A stretch of 64,000 bases of DNA. Origin: G963556115 sp963675945 (GTDB lineage: Bacteria; Planctomycetota; SZUA-567). The stretch covers positions 2,914,001 to 2,978,000 of the forward strand of contig OY780932.1 in assembly GCA_963675945.1 (NCBI GenBank), read 5' to 3'. This document shows positions 54,215-63,531 of this stretch, piece after piece (position 1 is the first letter of the stretch; every line of letters begins with the position of its first letter). A program made the position numbers and the translations under genes. Below the pieces are notes generated by a model that was not told the origin of the DNA, did not search any database, and worked only from the letters and a program-made list of their open reading frames with translations.

Positions 54215-55549
54215 TTATTTCTTTGCCGCCTGTTCTTTTGCCCGTTCTCTGGCCAATTCGCCTTTGGCTACCTTGACCCACTGCACTATCGGACGCCGGG
54301 AGGGGCAGATATATGAACAGCAACCGCACTCAATACAGTCGAGAATATTATATTCTTTGGTCTGTAGATACTTGCTGAGCTCTCCCAAAATACTGAATTC
54401 ACTGGGTATCAGCCCCATTGGGCATACGTCAACACAGCGACCGCATCTGACGCAGGGGTTATAAGTATAGGCTTTCTGGTCAGTCAGGGCAAGTATTCCG
54501 CTCATCCCCTTATTGACCGGCATATCAATATCAAAATGAGCCGCTCCCATCATTGGTCCGCCATAAATAAGCTTATTGGTAGCGACCTCGTCATAGTCAC
54601 TGCTGGCAAGGAGAGCGCTGGCTGGAGTCCCGATACGTGCCCGATAGTTTGTCGGACGCTTTACTCCCGACCCGGTTACTGTTACCACGCGCTCAGTAAG
54701 AGGCTTACGGCAGTAAACCGCTTCATAAATAGCATGCGCGGTAGCAACATTGTTAACACATACCCCTGCATCCATTGGCAGTCCACCGCTGGGCACCTCT
54801 CTATTGGTGCAGGCATATATCAATTGTTTTTCAGCTCCTTGTGGATACATGACCCGTAAAAGCTTTGCTTCAGCAAAACCACCCATCTCCTTGAGCGTCT
54901 TGTCAATAAGAGTAAAGGCATCAGGTTTATTCTCTTCAATACCAATATAACCTTTGCTCGCTCCCAACTGGGTCATAATCAGTTTAAGCCCTAGACAGAT
55001 GCTCTGCGGACTCTCCAGCATAAGTCTGTGGTCTGCAGTCAAGAATGGCTCGCACTCTACACCATTGAGAATAACCGTGTCAATTTTTTTATCAGGTGGG
55101 GGGGAGAGTTTGACATGAGTAGGGAAAGTAGCACCGCCCATACCGACAATGCCTGCCCACATAACTGCCGCTTTTATTTCTTCCGGGGTAAAAGTCTTGG
55201 ATATATCCGGTTCAACATTGCAGCCATCTTCCCAGACATCCTGTTCATCATTCTCAATAATGACCCCACAACACTTCATGCCCATCGGATGGGTAATTGA
55301 CTCAAGTCGTTTAACCATTCCTGATACCGAACTATGTACCACTGCGGAGACAAAGCCCCCTGCCTCACCGATGACCGTACCTCGTTTGACACTCTGGCCG
55401 ATCGCCACACAAGGTTTGGCCGGCGCCCCTATATGTTGTTGCAAAGGTATTGTTACTAATTTCGGTACCTCCGCAAATTCTATAGGGCAGTTTTTTGAAT
55501 ACTCTTTATAATCGTGCGGGTGAACTCCACCTTTAAACATTCTCTTCAT
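54215..55549 (-). CDS. rnfC: Rnf complex subunit C
   Basis: The 444-residue peripheral subunit binds NADH/NAD+ and FMN and carries two [4Fe-4S] clusters. Visible are the N-terminal GGVHPHDYK, the barrel-sandwich segment, the GGATFPTHVKL nucleotide-site motif (about 138) and ferredoxin motifs CVRCGRCVDVCP and CIECGCCSYICP near the C-terminus. It lacks the long Ala-rich C-terminal extension of gamma-proteobacterial RnfC. It lies between rnfB and rnfD. Confidence 0.95.
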   Translation of the reverse strand: MKRMFKGGVHPHDYKEYSKNCPIEFAEVPKLVTIPLQQHIGAPAKPCVAIGQSVKRGTVIGEAGGFVSAVVHSSVSGMVKRLESITHPMGMKCCGVIIENDEQDVWEDGCNVEPDISKTFTPEEIKAAVMWAGIVGMGGATFPTHVKLSPPPDKKIDTVILNGVECEPFLTADHRLMLESPQSICLGLKLIMTQLGASKGYIGIEENKPDAFTLIDKTLKEMGGFAEAKLLRVMYPQGAEKQLIYACTNREVPSGGLPMDAGVCVNNVATAHAIYEAVYCRKPLTERVVTVTGSGVKRPTNYRARIGTPASALLASSDYDEVATNKLIYGGPMMGAAHFDIDMPVNKGMSGILALTDQKAYTYNPCVRCGRCVDVCPMGLIPSEFSILGELSKYLQTKEYNILDCIECGCCSYICPSRRPIVQWVKVAKGELARERAKEQAAKK

Positions 55550-55613
55550 TATGCCATCTCATCAGTCAGTAATATATTAAATCAATCAAATAAATCAGAC
55601 ACATCACAATAAG

Positions 55614-56465
55614 CTAAGGATTATTCGCTTTCTCAACTCTTATAGCACGGCGTTCCTTACGCTCGGCACGTAAATTAACGATCAGACTCTTCGGGCATAC
55701 CGCCACACATTTGCCGCAAAGCTTACATTTCTCGTAATCTATTACCGCCAGGCCATCTTCAATGTGAATTGCATCAAAGGGGCATTCCTTCACACACTTC
55801 TGACAAGCAATGCAGGCGTGATTGCAGGCTTTATTGGCCTTGGCACCCTTATCATGGTTCTGACAACGTACAACAATAACCCGGCTCTCAGGGTCGAGTC
55901 GGATAAGATTGCGCGGACAGACCTCAATACATTTGCCACAACCCGCACAAATATCCTCGTCAATCTTGGCAATATTATTGTCATTAAGCGTAATCGCTCC
56001 GAAGGGACAAGCTTCGACACAACTGCCCAGCCCCAGACAACCATAGGGACACTCTTGAAAAGAGCCTGCAAGCCCCATAACACTCGCGGCTTTGCAGGTA
56101 GTAACCCCGGAGTATTTGAAACGATTTCTTACCCCATCACCATCGCATTGCACCACTGCAAAGTTAGGCTCATTCATCGTAGCACTCAAACCCATGATTT
56201 TTGCTATCTGCTCGACCACGGCTCCTGCACCAGGAGCGCAAAGATTAATCTCTGCCCCCTTTTCGACAATTGCTTCTGCATATGCAGCACAACCGGCATA
56301 ACCGCAAGCCCCACAATTCGCGCCCGGGAGTGCTTCAGATACCTCCTCGGTTCTTGGGTCTACTTCGACATGGAATTTTTTAGAGGCAAAAGCTAGAACC
56401 AGGCCTAGTATTGCACCAATAATCGCCATAATCACTATAGGCGTAACAATTGCTATTATATCCAT
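55614..56465 (-). CDS. rnfB: Rnf complex subunit B
   Basis: The 283-residue subunit takes electrons from ferredoxin. One N-terminal membrane helix is followed by the CGACGYAGC four-Cys motif and multiple ferredoxin motifs (CPYGCLGLGSCVEACP, CAGCGKCIEVCP, CNHACIACQKCVKECP, CKLCGKCVAVCP), giving about five [4Fe-4S] sites. This is the long RnfB form found in anaerobes, not the 190-residue enterobacterial form. The heavy Fe-S need connects with nifS/nifU at 59479-62419. Confidence 0.95.
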   Translation of the reverse strand: MDIIAIVTPIVIMAIIGAILGLVLAFASKKFHVEVDPRTEEVSEALPGANCGACGYAGCAAYAEAIVEKGAEINLCAPGAGAVVEQIAKIMGLSATMNEPNFAVVQCDGDGVRNRFKYSGVTTCKAASVMGLAGSFQECPYGCLGLGSCVEACPFGAITLNDNNIAKIDEDICAGCGKCIEVCPRNLIRLDPESRVIVVRCQNHDKGAKANKACNHACIACQKCVKECPFDAIHIEDGLAVIDYEKCKLCGKCVAVCPKSLIVNLRAERKERRAIRVEKANNP

Positions 56466-56531
56466 ATATCAACCATTCACTCAAATCAAGAATAAGATAA
56501 AAAACTATATACTTCAAAAATAACCGTTAGG

Positions 56532-57161
56532 CTAGATAAAACCTTGGAATCCAAAGAAGGCTAGAGCCATGCAGCAGCCGGCAAGAAAGGCTATCGGCAT
56601 TCCCTTCATGCATTCGGGTATTGGAGCAGCCTCAAGACGTTCACGAATCCCAGCCATTAAGAATATCGCCAGGGTAAAACCAATACCGCCAAAGATACCG
56701 AGTAATCCCTGAATCCATACTGCTTGTGCCAGCGAGTATGCAGGGTCGGCAAACTCAGTGAGCTTCATCTGTGTAACCCCGAGTACAGCACAGTTGGTGG
56801 TTATCAGAGGTAAATAAATACCAAGTGTCTGATATAATGCTGGCGCTACTTTTTTCAGTACGATCTCAACAAATTGTACCAATGAAGCAATAATCAGAAT
56901 AAAAGAGACAATATCCAGATACTGCGCCATGTGATATTGTTGAAGTGATGGGTGCAGAAAGATACCTTTATAGATAAGCATGGTAACGACCGAAGCCATA
57001 GTCATAACAAAAATAACCGCTACTCCCATACCTATGGCGGATTCACGATTTTTACTTACGCCAAAAAAAGGACAGAGTCCTAAAAACTGACTCAAAACAA
57101 AGTTCTGTGTAAAAACCAGCCCGAACATTAGAGCAAAATATTGTTGTAATGTAAATTCCAT
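56532..57161 (-). CDS. rnfA: Rnf complex subunit A
   Basis: The 209-residue membrane subunit has six helices and the conserved QNFVLSQFLGLCPFFGVS motif at the N-terminus and ITTNCAVLGV in the middle; the Cys of each half binds the inter-subunit iron cluster with RnfE. AAGGA precedes the ATG. It is second in the operon after rnfE. Confidence 0.95.
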   Translation of the reverse strand: MEFTLQQYFALMFGLVFTQNFVLSQFLGLCPFFGVSKNRESAIGMGVAVIFVMTMASVVTMLIYKGIFLHPSLQQYHMAQYLDIVSFILIIASLVQFVEIVLKKVAPALYQTLGIYLPLITTNCAVLGVTQMKLTEFADPAYSLAQAVWIQGLLGIFGGIGFTLAIFLMAGIRERLEAAPIPECMKGMPIAFLAGCCMALAFFGFQGFI

Positions 57162-57223
57162 TATTGATATTCCTTAGTAAAAACAACTGACAACCCTACT
57201 CGCTAGTAACAACCACATATGAG

Positions 57224-57904
57224 CTACTTTACTATTTCAACCCCTGTCAATAGTTGTTTTTCGCGTTCAATTCTACCATTACTCAAATTACTCTGGATCT
57301 TAAGGGTTTTATCCTTCTTATTCTTAAAATAGGCCGATACGGCCAAGATAAGTCCGACTGTGAGGAATCCTCCCGGCGAGAGCACAAATATCTTCTGAGT
57401 ATACGGCTCAAGCCCGTCCGCAAGCGGAATGCCAAAGAAAGTACCGGCTCCCAGGATCTCTCTGAAACATGCAATCAGACATAAAGCCAAAGTAAACCCG
57501 AGCCCCATGCCAACCCCATCTACCAGGCTTTCAAGTATGCCACGCTTGAAGGCGAAGGCTTCAGCCCGCCCAAGGATTATACAGTTGACCACAATCAAAG
57601 CCAGAAATATACCGAGTGAGGCTTTGAGCGCTGGAAAATACGCAGCCATTACCAATTTTACAACCGTTACAAATGTGGCGATAATAACAATAAAAATAGG
57701 GATTCTAATCTCCTTCGGAATCCCGTGTTTACAGAGCGATATGAGTACATTGGAACAGATCAACACAAACGTCGCCGCAAAACCCATGCCAACGGCATTG
57801 GATACGCCAGTTGTTACAGCAAGTGTCGGACAGAGACCGAGCAAGAGAACAAGTACCGGATTCTCTTTAATAAGCCCCTTGGTGAATTCATTTACTATAC
57901 TCAC
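57224..57904 (-). CDS. rnfE: Rnf complex subunit E
   Basis: I place the start at GTG 57904, preceded by AGGAG four bases upstream of it, giving 226 residues; an in-frame ATG 17 codons earlier has no ribosome site. The protein is homologous to RnfA, with inverted-half motifs ENPVLVLLLGLCPTLAVT and VNCIILGRAEAFA holding the two iron-cluster Cys residues. It is the first gene of the E-A-B-C-D operon. Confidence 0.94.
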   Translation of the reverse strand: MSIVNEFTKGLIKENPVLVLLLGLCPTLAVTTGVSNAVGMGFAATFVLICSNVLISLCKHGIPKEIRIPIFIVIIATFVTVVKLVMAAYFPALKASLGIFLALIVVNCIILGRAEAFAFKRGILESLVDGVGMGLGFTLALCLIACFREILGAGTFFGIPLADGLEPYTQKIFVLSPGGFLTVGLILAVSAYFKNKKDKTLKIQSNLSNGRIEREKQLLTGVEIVK

Positions 57905-57961
57905 ATTATCTCCTATTAGATATTTATTTGTTGAATTAACCCCCAAATAAGTCATTTTTTG

Positions 57962-57989
57962 ATTTTATGCTATGAAAAGGCTGAAGCAA
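57962..57989 (-). promoter_or_regulatory. Candidate promoter of the rnf operon
   Basis: Read on the minus strand, TTGCTT (57984-57989) and TAAAAT (57962-57967) are 16 bases apart, about 60 bases before the rnfE start. Confidence 0.4.
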
Positions 57990-58068
57990 GAAAAAAATCA
58001 GGTTCTTGCCAATATTATTACCGCTTGATTACCGCTTGTCTATACGCACATAAATAAACACTGCATTA

Positions 58069-59061
58069 CTATAAGTATCCATTCCGATAGAGAGTATTAC
58101 CTTTTTCCAGATCATCAAGAATATCTTGCGGTAAGAAATTACTGAGTTTGAAGGTATCATCAATGAATCTGCTCAAGCTTGTAATTTCAATATTAATATC
58201 GTCAAACGGACCGTCACTGGCGAATCCACGAATTGTATTGGACATGACTAACAGTTGATTAATCTCAGAAAAATAGTACTTTTTCTTTCTCAACACTGTA
58301 GCGCAGATATCTTTTGACTGAATTAGAACCGCTTGGAGGTCGTTGCGAATCGAGGTCGAAAGTTTGGCAATTATTTTATATATATATTCCGGCTCCATGT
58401 CCTTTGGGACATCACTACGTTTCTTCAAGTTACCTTCATTCTTTATCGAAAAGTTGGATACAGAAGTCAAATGTTCATCAGGGTAATTAAAATAATATAG
58501 CTGTCGATTTTTGACCAGCTCCTGGAGCCTTTCGGCACATTTTTCTCGACATTCATCTCCCAAACTGAGATATTTCGGAATGTAATCATCTTCGACTCGC
58601 TCCCGAAGCAGGATAATCAGCGCATTAGCTTCAGCGCAAAAAGCCTCGGCCAGGACTTTATAACGCATTGATATCAGTCTTGGATTATCCACAATATTGT
58701 CACGAAGGGCTCGGAATTTATTTATCTTAACCCTCCCTCTCTGATTACCAAGGATATCTCTCAAGGCAATGGATGTATTGTCTTTTATTTGTTCATATGG
58801 GAAAAGATTACGGATAACCCGCCTGAGAACCAGATGAGCAGATAGTGTATGATCGGTATTGATGTTCTCTACAATCTCTTTTGAGATACATACACGGGTC
58901 GCATATTCGAATGGATCGCTCTGCCCTTGTAATTCCCAGTAAATAGCAACCAGCCAATCGATCAAATACGGACGAAGTGTTGCAAACTCAGAATAATACT
59001 CACGCTGTTTGGCAAACCCGACATCAGCTTCAAATGGCTTGTCATCATCTCTTAGACCCAT
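58069..59061 (-). CDS. Unknown helical protein
   Basis: I do not recognise this 330-residue protein. It is mainly helical and charged, without signal peptide or membrane segment. Notable are a Trp/Tyr-rich N-terminal patch (LIDWLVAIYWELQG) and two Cys in LGDECREKCAERL. It lies upstream of the rnf operon on the same strand, but the rnf promoter candidate and a 160-base gap separate them, so a link is only positional. Confidence 0.6.
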   Translation of the reverse strand: MGLRDDDKPFEADVGFAKQREYYSEFATLRPYLIDWLVAIYWELQGQSDPFEYATRVCISKEIVENINTDHTLSAHLVLRRVIRNLFPYEQIKDNTSIALRDILGNQRGRVKINKFRALRDNIVDNPRLISMRYKVLAEAFCAEANALIILLRERVEDDYIPKYLSLGDECREKCAERLQELVKNRQLYYFNYPDEHLTSVSNFSIKNEGNLKKRSDVPKDMEPEYIYKIIAKLSTSIRNDLQAVLIQSKDICATVLRKKKYYFSEINQLLVMSNTIRGFASDGPFDDINIEITSLSRFIDDTFKLSNFLPQDILDDLEKGNTLYRNGYL

Positions 59062-59478
59062 GGTAATATTCCGCTAGAGGTAACTTTAACTGTGTAAAGA
59101 AAATTTATAGCTATACGATATGCTGAAATTTTAAACCTTTTTATCAAATAAGTCAACACAAACCACGATAGATGTTTCGTTTTAAGTAATAACTTGAGAA
59201 ATATAATGTGACAGTATTTAGCTGATTAGCGGCGAAGTTATTATTTATGAAATCAGTTGTTGCTAAAATTAACCCTAGCAGCTACTATTGCTACATAATC
59301 AGGCTCGCTCTCAACGTGAGTTATAAGCATATTTTTTAAAAATTTCATCTTTGTACTTTTAAGAAAGCAGAACTTTATTTATAATAATAACATAAGAGGT
59401 AATCTCATTTAAAATGCAGTAGTACGATTCATGTAATTTCGTACTGTTTGTACTAATAGCTAGAAAGGCCGGATCATT
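59062..59478. other. Divergent intergenic region before nifS
   Basis: No gene is visible in this 417-base AT-rich region. A weak promoter candidate (TTGTAC 59351-59356, TTTATT 59374-59379, 17-base gap) precedes an inverted repeat (59421-59427 with 59439-59445) that could be an operator. No IscR-type site was recognised. Confidence 0.4.
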
Positions 59479-60663
59479 ATGGATAACATATATTTAGATA
59501 ACGCAGCAACAACAAAGATTGACCCTGAGGTCTTCAATGAAATGATACCATTCTTGACTGAACAATATGGCAATCCTGCCTCAAAGTATTATAGCCTTGG
59601 TCGTTTTGCGCGTGCAGCGGTAAACCAGGCTCGTAGGCAGATTGGTAAACTGATAGGAGCTGAGATTCCAGCCGATGAAGATAAGCGTAGCGAGATAATC
59701 TTTACCTCTTGCGCTACCGAAAGCAATAATACAGTGCTGAAGACGGCAGCAGAGATTACAGGTAAACGCCATATCATCTCTTCAACCATAGAGCATCATG
59801 CAGTACTTGAAACTCTGGAGTACCTGCAAAAAAAAGGTGATATCGAGTATACCCTTATACCGGTGGATAGCTGTGGTGTGGTTGATCCAGAAGATTTGAA
59901 GAAGGCATTACAGCAGCACGATACGGCAATGGTCTCAATCATGCTGGCCAATAATGAGGTGGGTAGTATACAGCCGATTAAGAAATTGGCACAAATTTCT
60001 CATGCCCACGGCGCCTTATTCCATACCGATGCGGTTCAGGCGGCGGGAAAGATTAAGATTGATGTCAAGGATCTGGATGTGGATTTTCTCAGCCTCTCCT
60101 CACACAAGTTCTACGGACCCAAAGGTGTGGGTATTCTCTTTGCTAAACATGGGGTCAATATGATCTCACTTATTCATGGTGGAGCGCAAGAAGGACATCG
60201 CCGAGCCGGAACTCTCAATGTGGCAAGTATTGTCGGCATGGGCAAAGCTGCAGAGCTCGCACAAGCCGAAATAGCTGAAAACTCTCCCCATATGGCGGAG
60301 TTAGTAGAGCGACTCTGGGACGGTATTGCTAAGAATATCTCCAAGGTATACCGCAACGGTAATGCTAAAGAAAAGTTGCCAAATATTCTCAACGTACGTT
60401 TCAACGGCGCCGAGGGGGAGGCTATTCTACTGCGTCTGGATATGTTTGGTATTCAGGTGTCGAGTGGTTCCGCCTGTTCCACAGACAGTATCGCCCCGTC
60501 ACATGTACTGCTGGCGCTCGGTATTGCCCAAGAAGATGCTCACGGCTCAATTCGATTTAGTTTGAGTAAGAATACTACCGCCTTGGATATCGATAGAGTT
60601 ATCGAGATATTACCTAAGCAAATTGATATGATACGACAGATGAGTGTAACCTGGAATGGATGA
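59479..60663 (+). CDS. nifS: Cysteine desulfurase
   Basis: The 394-residue PLP enzyme removes sulfur from cysteine as a persulfide for Fe-S cluster assembly. The PLP lysine is K210 in SSHKFYGPKG and the persulfide Cys is C333 in SGSACSTDS. The IscS/NifS-type flexible loop with SSGSACS identifies group I desulfurases. The gene overlaps the following PilZ gene by eight bases. nifU follows after two PilZ genes, so this is an ISC/NIF-like operon with inserted genes. Confidence 0.95.
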   Translation: MDNIYLDNAATTKIDPEVFNEMIPFLTEQYGNPASKYYSLGRFARAAVNQARRQIGKLIGAEIPADEDKRSEIIFTSCATESNNTVLKTAAEITGKRHIISSTIEHHAVLETLEYLQKKGDIEYTLIPVDSCGVVDPEDLKKALQQHDTAMVSIMLANNEVGSIQPIKKLAQISHAHGALFHTDAVQAAGKIKIDVKDLDVDFLSLSSHKFYGPKGVGILFAKHGVNMISLIHGGAQEGHRRAGTLNVASIVGMGKAAELAQAEIAENSPHMAELVERLWDGIAKNISKVYRNGNAKEKLPNILNVRFNGAEGEAILLRLDMFGIQVSSGSACSTDSIAPSHVLLALGIAQEDAHGSIRFSLSKNTTALDIDRVIEILPKQIDMIRQMSVTWNG

Positions 60664-61582
60664 TAATCCTGAAAATGCAGTCGAGATGCCCTTTGTACCA
60701 TGGGTAGATGTTAAATCAACCAATCCGGTTGAGGCAACTGGTATTATTCTCTTCTTTATTTTGATGGGTTTTGTTCTCTTCTATCTCTTTAAAAGACGAA
60801 AAGAGACACATACAGTACCGCATCTAGATATCGGTGAGATCTCAAAGCCATCTGGTTTTATGTATCTGGATGAGAAGATTATTAACCAGAACGATATCCA
60901 TTCAACTTCTGATCTTCCTAATGGCATACGGGTTACCCTACAGAAAAGCGGGAGTGAAAAACAGTATGATGCGACTATTGTAAGTAAAGAAGCAGACTAC
61001 TTTACCGTTTTTATCAATAGTAATACCAATCAAGATTATGATCCTGCAGAAGGTGAGATCACTCTGTTCTTTGCTGAGATCAATAATATGCGCTGGTCGT
61101 TTTCAACCGAGTATATCGGCTATGTTGATGAAGGTTTAGGAGGCTATATTTTTGCACATACTTATGATGTCATTGTAAGTCATAAACGTCGGGAAGCGCG
61201 TATATTAAAAGATTTGCCTGCTCTTTTTTCAGTAATATCACGGAGTATTATTATCGGTCCGGTGCCAGTTCTCGACCTTTTAGGAAAGATAAAGGGTGAG
61301 ATCCCTGCAACGATACATGATATTAGTGCAAGTGGTTGCGCGGTGCATACGCGAGCCCCAAATCTATTCAATGCAGGAGACTTGGCGGTCATCAGCTTTC
61401 TCATGCCGGATGATCCTGAAGAATACACCGTATTTGCCGCGGTAAATAAGTCGACCAAAAAGGAAGCCGGAAAGGGTGGCGGGAGTATTCTGAATATGGA
61501 ATTCATTAAGATAGATGAGAAGGCAGCAAAGGTTATAAATCAGCTTGTTAATTCACATATTGAGGATGAAGTTATTGCTTGA
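60656..61582 (+). CDS. Membrane-anchored PilZ-domain protein
   Basis: The 308-residue protein has a hydrophobic segment near the N-terminus (about 25-43), a YcgR-like middle domain (about 80-175) and a PilZ domain (about 178-300) with RREAR (RxxxR) and DISASGC (the D/NxSxxG motif). These two motifs bind cyclic di-GMP. Overlap with nifS by eight bases suggests translational coupling. The family acts in motility or envelope control; a role beside cysteine desulfurase is not known to me. Confidence 0.87.
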   Translation: MDDNPENAVEMPFVPWVDVKSTNPVEATGIILFFILMGFVLFYLFKRRKETHTVPHLDIGEISKPSGFMYLDEKIINQNDIHSTSDLPNGIRVTLQKSGSEKQYDATIVSKEADYFTVFINSNTNQDYDPAEGEITLFFAEINNMRWSFSTEYIGYVDEGLGGYIFAHTYDVIVSHKRREARILKDLPALFSVISRSIIIGPVPVLDLLGKIKGEIPATIHDISASGCAVHTRAPNLFNAGDLAVISFLMPDDPEEYTVFAAVNKSTKKEAGKGGGSILNMEFIKIDEKAAKVINQLVNSHIEDEVIA

Positions 61583-61624
61583 TAATCTAAAGTAGCATTT
61601 TCTACCTTTTATTTGGAGAATATC

Positions 61625-61981
61625 ATGTTTAAAAATCATAACAGAAAGCTTGAGCGTAAATCATTAGTATATTTTCCTGAAGTAGTCAACCGTGCTACAG
61701 GTGATCATATGGGTAGAATAATTGATCTTACTGTAGAGGGATTTCTGATTGTCGGCGACAAAAAACTTGAGGAAGGTTTCCGTTTCGAGGCAACAATCTC
61801 CTGGGTAGATGAGTTCAAGAAGGAAACTACATTAACCTGTGAAATTGAAGTTGTCTGGAGCAAAAAAGATGTAAATCCTGATTATATAGCGTCAGGTTGT
61901 AGAATTTATGAAATAACCGATGAGAACAAAGAGAGTATCAAACGACTTATACGAAAATGGGGGTTCCCCTCTTGGAAATAA
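61625..61981 (+). CDS. Single-domain PilZ protein
   Basis: The start at ATG 61625 follows GGAG; the product has 118 residues. RKLER (RxxxR) near the N-terminus and DLTVEG (DxSxxG with Thr for Ser) identify a PilZ cyclic-di-GMP receptor without other domains. It sits 42 bases after the first PilZ gene and 63 bases before nifU. Confidence 0.85.
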   Translation: MFKNHNRKLERKSLVYFPEVVNRATGDHMGRIIDLTVEGFLIVGDKKLEEGFRFEATISWVDEFKKETTLTCEIEVVWSKKDVNPDYIASGCRIYEITDENKESIKRLIRKWGFPSWK

Positions 61982-62044
61982 ACTTTAACAGCAATATAGT
62001 ATGAATGTTGACTAAATACTATTGCCCTGATACAAGGAGCGATT

Positions 62045-62419
62045 ATGGATTATACAGATGCGGTAATGGAGCATTTTCAGAATCCGAGAAATGTCGGAGA
62101 AGTAGAGAATGCGGCAGGTATAGGAGAAGTTGGTAATCCAACTTGTGGTGATATGATGCGGATAACTATCGCCGTCGCTGGTGATAAAATAACTGACTGT
62201 AAGTTTAAGACGCTGGGTTGTGGTGCAGCCATTGCCACAAGCAGTGTTACCACTGAGCTGGCAATCGGTATGACTTTGGATGAGGCGATGGCACTTACCC
62301 GCGAAGAGGTTGCAGCTAAACTTGGAGGACTTCCCCCTGAGAAGATGCATTGTTCTAACCTGGCTGCGGATGGTCTGCATGCTGCGGTAGAAGATTATTA
62401 CGCCAAGCATGCGGAGTAA
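62045..62419 (+). CDS. nifU: Fe-S cluster scaffold NifU/IscU
   Basis: The 124-residue scaffold has the three cluster Cys residues C34 (NPTCGD), C59 (LGCGAA) and C103 (HCSNLAADGL), and the assembly Asp D36. The length matches IscU or the N-terminal domain of NifU. AAGGAG precedes the ATG. It receives sulfur from the desulfurase encoded at 59479. apbE starts two bases after its stop. Confidence 0.95.
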   Translation: MDYTDAVMEHFQNPRNVGEVENAAGIGEVGNPTCGDMMRITIAVAGDKITDCKFKTLGCGAAIATSSVTTELAIGMTLDEAMALTREEVAAKLGGLPPEKMHCSNLAADGLHAAVEDYYAKHAE

Positions 62420-62421
62420 GG

Positions 62422-63531
62422 ATGCTGTCTTTTACCAAGAATAAACTAATACGCTTACTGCTGCCGTTGCTAACCGCACTGGTTATTTTATTCGCACTCA
62501 AACAGAGTCGATCAGTAGACGGCAGTACCGAGCAAGATGAATTTCATGAAGAATTCGGCCCGGTGATGGGTACCTCAGGCGAGGTCTTAATCTTCTCTTC
62601 CAAAACCCAGAAACTTCCTTCCTCTGAAGCTTTTACCCAGGCTTACGCTACGATCAAACATGTTGAATCACTTCTGAGTCGGTTCAATCCGGGGAGTGAT
62701 ATCTCTAAAATCAACCACGCGGCTGCGGGTGAGAAGGTACAAGTTGATCCGATTACCTGGCAGGTATTACTGGAAGCCCGACGCTTTTTTCAATTGACTG
62801 CGGGGGCTTTTGATCCGGCTATTGGTAGTCTGATCAGCCTCTATCCCTGGAAGAATAAAGAATTTGAGGCACTCCCTGAACCGGGAGCAATAGCCGAAGC
62901 ACTGCGACATTCTGGCTTTGCTAAGCTTGAATTTATCCGTGACGGAATGTATGTACGCAAGCGGGATTCAGAACTGCAACTCGACCTTGGGGCTATTGCC
63001 AAGGGCTTCGGGGTAAGAGCTATGGCTGACTCGTTACGCAAGAATGGAGTAACCAGCGCAGTAATTAACATTGGTGGGGAGATAGAATTTATCGGCACGC
63101 CCAAGCTTAAAAGTAGTATTAAACAGACTATCGGCTCTTCAACAACCCACTGGGAAACCAAGATTAAGAACCCCCGTGGTGACGGAGAGATATTATCCCT
63201 TGTTACTCCTGCGGATCGTGCAGTCGCCACCTCCGGTGATTACGAGAAGTACTTTACTATTAATGGTAAGAAGTATTCTCATATTATCAATCCTTTGACC
63301 GGGTATCCCTTATCGGGTGGAATTATCTCGGCTACAGTTATTACCAGTCGTTCATGTACAATTGCTGACGGTCTTGCCACCTCCATATCAGTGATCGGTG
63401 TGGATAAGGCTCGTAAGCTGTTGGAACTCTTCCCCGACACTACGGCATATCTTATCCTTGCAGATATGAGTAAGCTTACTTTAGAAGGAGGGATGCAGGT
63501 TCAATCCGAAGATGAGGTAGGTGTGGAGTAA
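62422..63531 (+). CDS. apbE: FAD:protein FMN transferase
   Basis: The 369-residue protein has a membrane-anchor or signal sequence (about 10-26) without a lipobox and an ApbE domain: MGTSGEV near the N-terminus, LDLGAIAKGFGV, INIGGE and SHIINPLTGYPL. ApbE attaches FMN to threonine of RnfG/RnfD/NqrB-type proteins on the outer side of the inner membrane, so RnfD (53001-54161) is a probable substrate. It starts two bases after nifU and overlaps the next gene by one base. Confidence 0.93.
   Translation: MLSFTKNKLIRLLLPLLTALVILFALKQSRSVDGSTEQDEFHEEFGPVMGTSGEVLIFSSKTQKLPSSEAFTQAYATIKHVESLLSRFNPGSDISKINHAAAGEKVQVDPITWQVLLEARRFFQLTAGAFDPAIGSLISLYPWKNKEFEALPEPGAIAEALRHSGFAKLEFIRDGMYVRKRDSELQLDLGAIAKGFGVRAMADSLRKNGVTSAVINIGGEIEFIGTPKLKSSIKQTIGSSTTHWETKIKNPRGDGEILSLVTPADRAVATSGDYEKYFTINGKKYSHIINPLTGYPLSGGIISATVITSRSCTIADGLATSISVIGVDKARKLLELFPDTTAYLILADMSKLTLEGGMQVQSEDEVGVE

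Noticed and set aside
57429..57950. 173-codon plus-strand frame opposite rnfE
   Set aside because: The minus strand clearly encodes RnfE with family motifs; the opposing frame is a shadow.
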